A DNA stretch of 9,680 nt from Candidatus Omnitrophota bacterium. Lineage in GTDB: Bacteria; Omnitrophota; Gorgyraeia; Aquiviventales; Aquiviventaceae. Positions 8,068 to 9,680 of this stretch are shown one piece after another. Both the position numbers and the translations under genes were made by a program. The notes beneath the pieces were generated by a model that worked only from the letters and a program-made list of their open reading frames with translations, made no database searches and was not told the DNA's origin. Position 1 is the stretch's first letter, and every line of letters begins with the position of its first letter. The stretch spans positions 1 to 9,680 of the forward strand of contig JACPAW010000006.1 in NCBI GenBank assembly GCA_016180605.1. Reading direction: 5' to 3'.

Positions 8068-9154
8068 GGGAACAGGCGGGCACTTCATACCCGCAATCGA
8101 GGTGTCTTTGCAGCTTTTGAAGCAAGGTACTGCGGTAACTCTTTGGTATGCCAAACGGCCAAAATCCCAAGCTCTTTCTGAAGCACTGGTGGAACCGGCT
8201 AAGCAAGCAGGAGTGAATGTGGAAGCCGTTCCCGTGGGAGCGGCTCAAGGGTTGGGCCGATTGAGGTTGGCTCGTTTGCTATGGAACCAGGCGCAACAGC
8301 ACTTTGATTCTTCTGCGCCCGATGTGGTGGTGGGATTCGGCGGGTGGATCACGATGCCGGTGGTCTTAGCGGCGCGCTGTCGGGGGATTCGATGCGTGCT
8401 CCATGAGGGAAATGTCACGATGGGCCGCGCAAACAGATGGCTAGCCCCCTGGGTCAACGACATCGCTTTGTCGTTTCAAAGCCCAAAGCACCGCTGCCGT
8501 TCAAAAAAAATGGTGGTGACGGGATTTCCCATTCGGTCCTCCATCGGCGAATTAAAAGAAAAACCTTCTTCGGAATTTGGAAAGCTCAGTGCCCAGCGTT
8601 CCACACTTTTGATCATCGGAGGAAGCCAGGGATCGCGTGCCATCAACCGTTTGATGATGGAGGTGGTGGAGCATCTTTCTCCAGTAGAGCGCTTAGAATG
8701 GCAAATCCTGCACATTGCCGGTGCTGCCGATAGTTCCAGCGTTCAATCCACTTATGATCGCTGCGGAATAACCGCCTGGGTGGTGCCGCATTTGACGGAA
8801 ATGGACCGGGGTTATGCCCAGGCCGATGTGGTGATCGCGCGTGCCGGAGCCTCGACATTGGCGGAATTATCGCGCTGCGGAAAACCTGCGATCTTGATTC
8901 CTTATCCCCATGCGGCGAAACACCAGGGTCATAACGCAAGGCTTGCGGAATCGGTTGGAGGGGCTTTAGTGATTGAAGAAGGAAAAGAGACGGTGACACA
9001 GCTGCTGATGGGGATCCGGCGGCTTATGAAAGATGAGCGGCTGCGCACTTTGATGGGGTCGGGAATTCGAGCCCTGAATCCTGGAAAAGACAACGCCACC
9101 GCTAGGCTCTCTGGGCTGATTCTAAATGGCTCAAGGCTGGAGGCTCTAGGCTGA
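8027..9154 (+). CDS. murG: Undecaprenyl-PP-MurNAc-pentapeptide GlcNAc transferase MurG
   Basis: This peripheral membrane glycosyltransferase (GT-B fold, GT28) adds GlcNAc from UDP-GlcNAc to lipid I, giving lipid II. It has 375 aa, slightly longer than E. coli MurG (355). The N-domain has EGTGGHFIP at 14-22 with His19, VGFGGW at 102-107, and HEGN at 126-129 followed by GRANRWLA at 133-140. The C-domain has GGSQGSRAIN at 198-207, RAGASTLAEL at 272-281 with the nucleotide-contacting Glu280, and PYPHAAKHQGHNA at 292-304. Deviations from the usual spellings are EGTGGH for GGTGGH and HEGN for HEQN. The start chosen is the ATG at 8027, with CAGG at 8014-8017 upstream. An in-frame TTG at 7994 would add 11 residues with no homology. 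The gene overlaps ftsW by 41 nt. Its last eight sense codons and the stop are written by the heptad repeat that fills the junction with murC, so the C-terminus may not be conserved. Confidence 0.95.
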   Translation: MANAFTRKALLVAEGTGGHFIPAIEVSLQLLKQGTAVTLWYAKRPKSQALSEALVEPAKQAGVNVEAVPVGAAQGLGRLRLARLLWNQAQQHFDSSAPDVVVGFGGWITMPVVLAARCRGIRCVLHEGNVTMGRANRWLAPWVNDIALSFQSPKHRCRSKKMVVTGFPIRSSIGELKEKPSSEFGKLSAQRSTLLIIGGSQGSRAINRLMMEVVEHLSPVERLEWQILHIAGAADSSSVQSTYDRCGITAWVVPHLTEMDRGYAQADVVIARAGASTLAELSRCGKPAILIPYPHAAKHQGHNARLAESVGGALVIEEGKETVTQLLMGIRRLMKDERLRTLMGSGIRALNPGKDNATARLSGLILNGSRLEALG

Positions 9155-9217
9155 AGGCAAGAGCCTACCTTGTACCTTGTACCTTGTACCTTGTACCTTG
9201 AACCTCGAGCCTTGAGC
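9129..9217. repeat. Heptad repeat array with inverted halves at the murG-murC junction
   Basis: Nearly the whole stretch is built of 7-bp units. The left part (9132-9159) has units of AGG sense: CAAGGCT, GGAGGCT, CTAGGCT, GAAGGCA. After a short junction the right part (9166-9214) has units of CCT sense: five exact TACCTTG, then AACCTCG and AGCCTTG. The two parts are therefore inverted relative to each other. GCTCAAGGCT (9129-9138) is an exact reverse complement of AGCCTTGAGC (9208-9217). Further in, about 16 more Watson-Crick pairs align on the same axis. The left part lies inside the murG coding sequence and supplies its stop. I can see only one locus, so whether it is a dispersed family is unknown. 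Confidence 0.9.
9166..9200 (+). repeat. Five perfect tandem copies of TACCTTG
   Basis: The exact copies run at 9166-9172, 9173-9179, 9180-9186, 9187-9193 and 9194-9200. A perfect 7-bp microsatellite in non-coding DNA suggests recent expansion by slippage, whereas the flanking units have drifted. The unit length is not a multiple of three, so it would be poorly tolerated inside a reading frame. It sits in the only real intergenic gap of the window. Confidence 0.97.
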
Positions 9218-9227
9218 ACTTTTATAC

Positions 9228-9234
9228 GAGGAGG
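9228..9234 (+). promoter_or_regulatory. Strong Shine-Dalgarno sequence of murC
   Basis: GAGGAGG stands 5 nt before the TTG at 9240 and is the strongest ribosome site in the window. It decides the murC start, since no ATG or GTG lies nearby in frame. It also means murC can be initiated independently, unlike the coupled genes upstream. Confidence 0.85.
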
Positions 9235-9239
9235 CTGCA

Positions 9240-9680
9240 TTGGCAACGCTTGAACTAGAAACCATTGCAACACCCGTTTTGTCCACTCCGTCAGGACGGA
9301 TTCTTCCCAGGATTACTCCAGGTTTGCGTTTGCACTTTATGGGAATCGGCGGAATCGGAATGAGTGGCCTGGCTTCCATTTGCCTTAAGCGCAAAGCGCT
9401 GGTTTCCGGCTGCGATGCGAAGCTCAATGCCGCGGCACTTGGGCTCAAGCAGAGTGGGGCTCTGATTACTCAGGGCCATCATCCGGTTCATTTGGAGCAT
9501 CCGACGGATGTGGTGGTGGTCAGCTCTGCGGTCTCATCCGAGGAGAATGAGCTTCTCGAGGCGCGGCTGCGCGGAATCGAGGTGATCACTCGAGGCGAGC
9601 TCTTGGCGGCACTGGCGGCAGAGCGGCAGCTCATCGGGGTCGCGGGTGCGCATGGAAAAACGACGACTTCCGGGATGGCT
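9240..9680 (+). CDS. murC: UDP-N-acetylmuramate:L-alanine ligase MurC, 3' partial
   Basis: This cytoplasmic ATP-dependent ligase adds the first stem-peptide residue, L-Ala, to UDP-MurNAc. The visible 147 codons stay open to the window edge. The N-terminal nucleotide-sugar domain shows LHFMGIGGIGMSGLA at about 35-49, the classic MurC dinucleotide-like loop. SSAVSSEENEL at about 96-106 follows, then ITRGELLA at about 116-123. The ATPase P-loop GAHGKTTT is at about 138-145, and the window ends just after it. GAHGKTTT is close to the MurC form GTHGKTTT, and GIGGIGMS separates it from MurD, MurE and MurF. The TTG start at 9240 is backed by GAGGAGG 5 nt upstream. It gives a leader of about 34 residues before the loop, somewhat longer than in E. 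coli MurC. An internal ATG at 9348 would cut into the loop and is rejected. The gene is 85 nt after murG, the largest gap here. Whether it is fused to murB or ddl downstream cannot be seen. Confidence 0.95.
   Translation, partial: MATLELETIATPVLSTPSGRILPRITPGLRLHFMGIGGIGMSGLASICLKRKALVSGCDAKLNAAALGLKQSGALITQGHHPVHLEHPTDVVVVSSAVSSEENELLEARLRGIEVITRGELLAALAAERQLIGVAGAHGKTTTSGMA

Larger units (their letters stand above)
9129..9223 (+). terminator. Possible hairpin attenuator between murG and murC
   Basis: The 10-bp perfect stem 9129-9138 / 9208-9217 closes an imperfect inner stem. It is followed two bases later by TTTT (9220-9223). As RNA this could form a long hairpin with a short U tract, resembling a weak intrinsic terminator or an mRNA-stability element. 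The U tract is short, the main stem is far from its partner, and translating ribosomes would cover the left arm. It may therefore only be a by-product of the inverted repeats. Confidence 0.25.

Noticed and set aside
9166..9200. Possible CRISPR array
   Set aside because: The units are 7 bp and directly adjacent, with no spacers and no cas genes in view.
9198..9228. Possible promoter for murC (TTGAAC with TATACG)
   Set aside because: Each hexamer matches only 4 of 6 consensus bases, the 19-nt spacer is long, and the transcript would begin at or inside the ribosome site, leaving almost no leader.
9146..9448. - strand frame with a repeated peptide (KVQGTRY type) over the heptad array
   Set aside because: Three 7-bp units give a 21-nt, 7-residue period, so any frame through the array yields a repeated peptide. 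It is a translation artefact antisense to murC.

Overview
This window is a near-continuous stretch of a bacterial division and cell wall (dcw) cluster, all on the + strand. The order is ftsI (5' end cut off), murE, murF, mraY, murD, ftsW, murG, murC (3' end cut off). Every gene is recognisable from family motifs, and no key catalytic motif is missing from the parts present. The order is the classic one known from Escherichia coli and many other Gram-negative lineages. MurE carries the DNPR motif of meso-diaminopimelate-adding enzymes, so the peptidoglycan is most likely of the mDAP type. Base composition is moderately GC-rich by eye. Motif spellings do not settle the phylum. An uncultured or less-studied Gram-negative group fits, but that is inference.

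Layout: 2-1672 encodes the septal transpeptidase FtsI (PBP3 type). 1690-4595 encodes the ligases MurE and MurF, which add mDAP and D-Ala-D-Ala. 4599-5597 encodes MraY, which moves the pentapeptide precursor onto undecaprenyl phosphate (lipid I). 5597-6955 encodes the D-Glu ligase MurD. 6952-8067 encodes the SEDS glycosyltransferase FtsW. 8027-9154 encodes MurG (lipid II synthesis). 9240-9680 encodes the start of MurC, the L-Ala ligase. Together these make the cytoplasmic precursor, convert it to lipid II, and polymerise and crosslink it at the septum. Spacing from ftsI to murG is very tight (17, 5 and 3 nt gaps, then 1, 4 and 41 nt overlaps), which implies one transcript with translational coupling.

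The one irregular place is the murG-murC junction (9129-9239). It is filled by degenerate and perfect 7-bp repeats, including five exact tandem copies of TACCTTG. The two flanks of this array lie in opposite orientation, giving a 10-bp perfect outer stem and an imperfect hairpin of about 89 nt followed by TTTT. The array also encodes the last codons and the stop of murG. Directly after it comes a strong Shine-Dalgarno sequence and a TTG start for murC. This repeat is the best candidate for a second look. I see no novel gene system, mobile element, RNA gene or CRISPR array, and no gene-free stretch longer than 300 bases.
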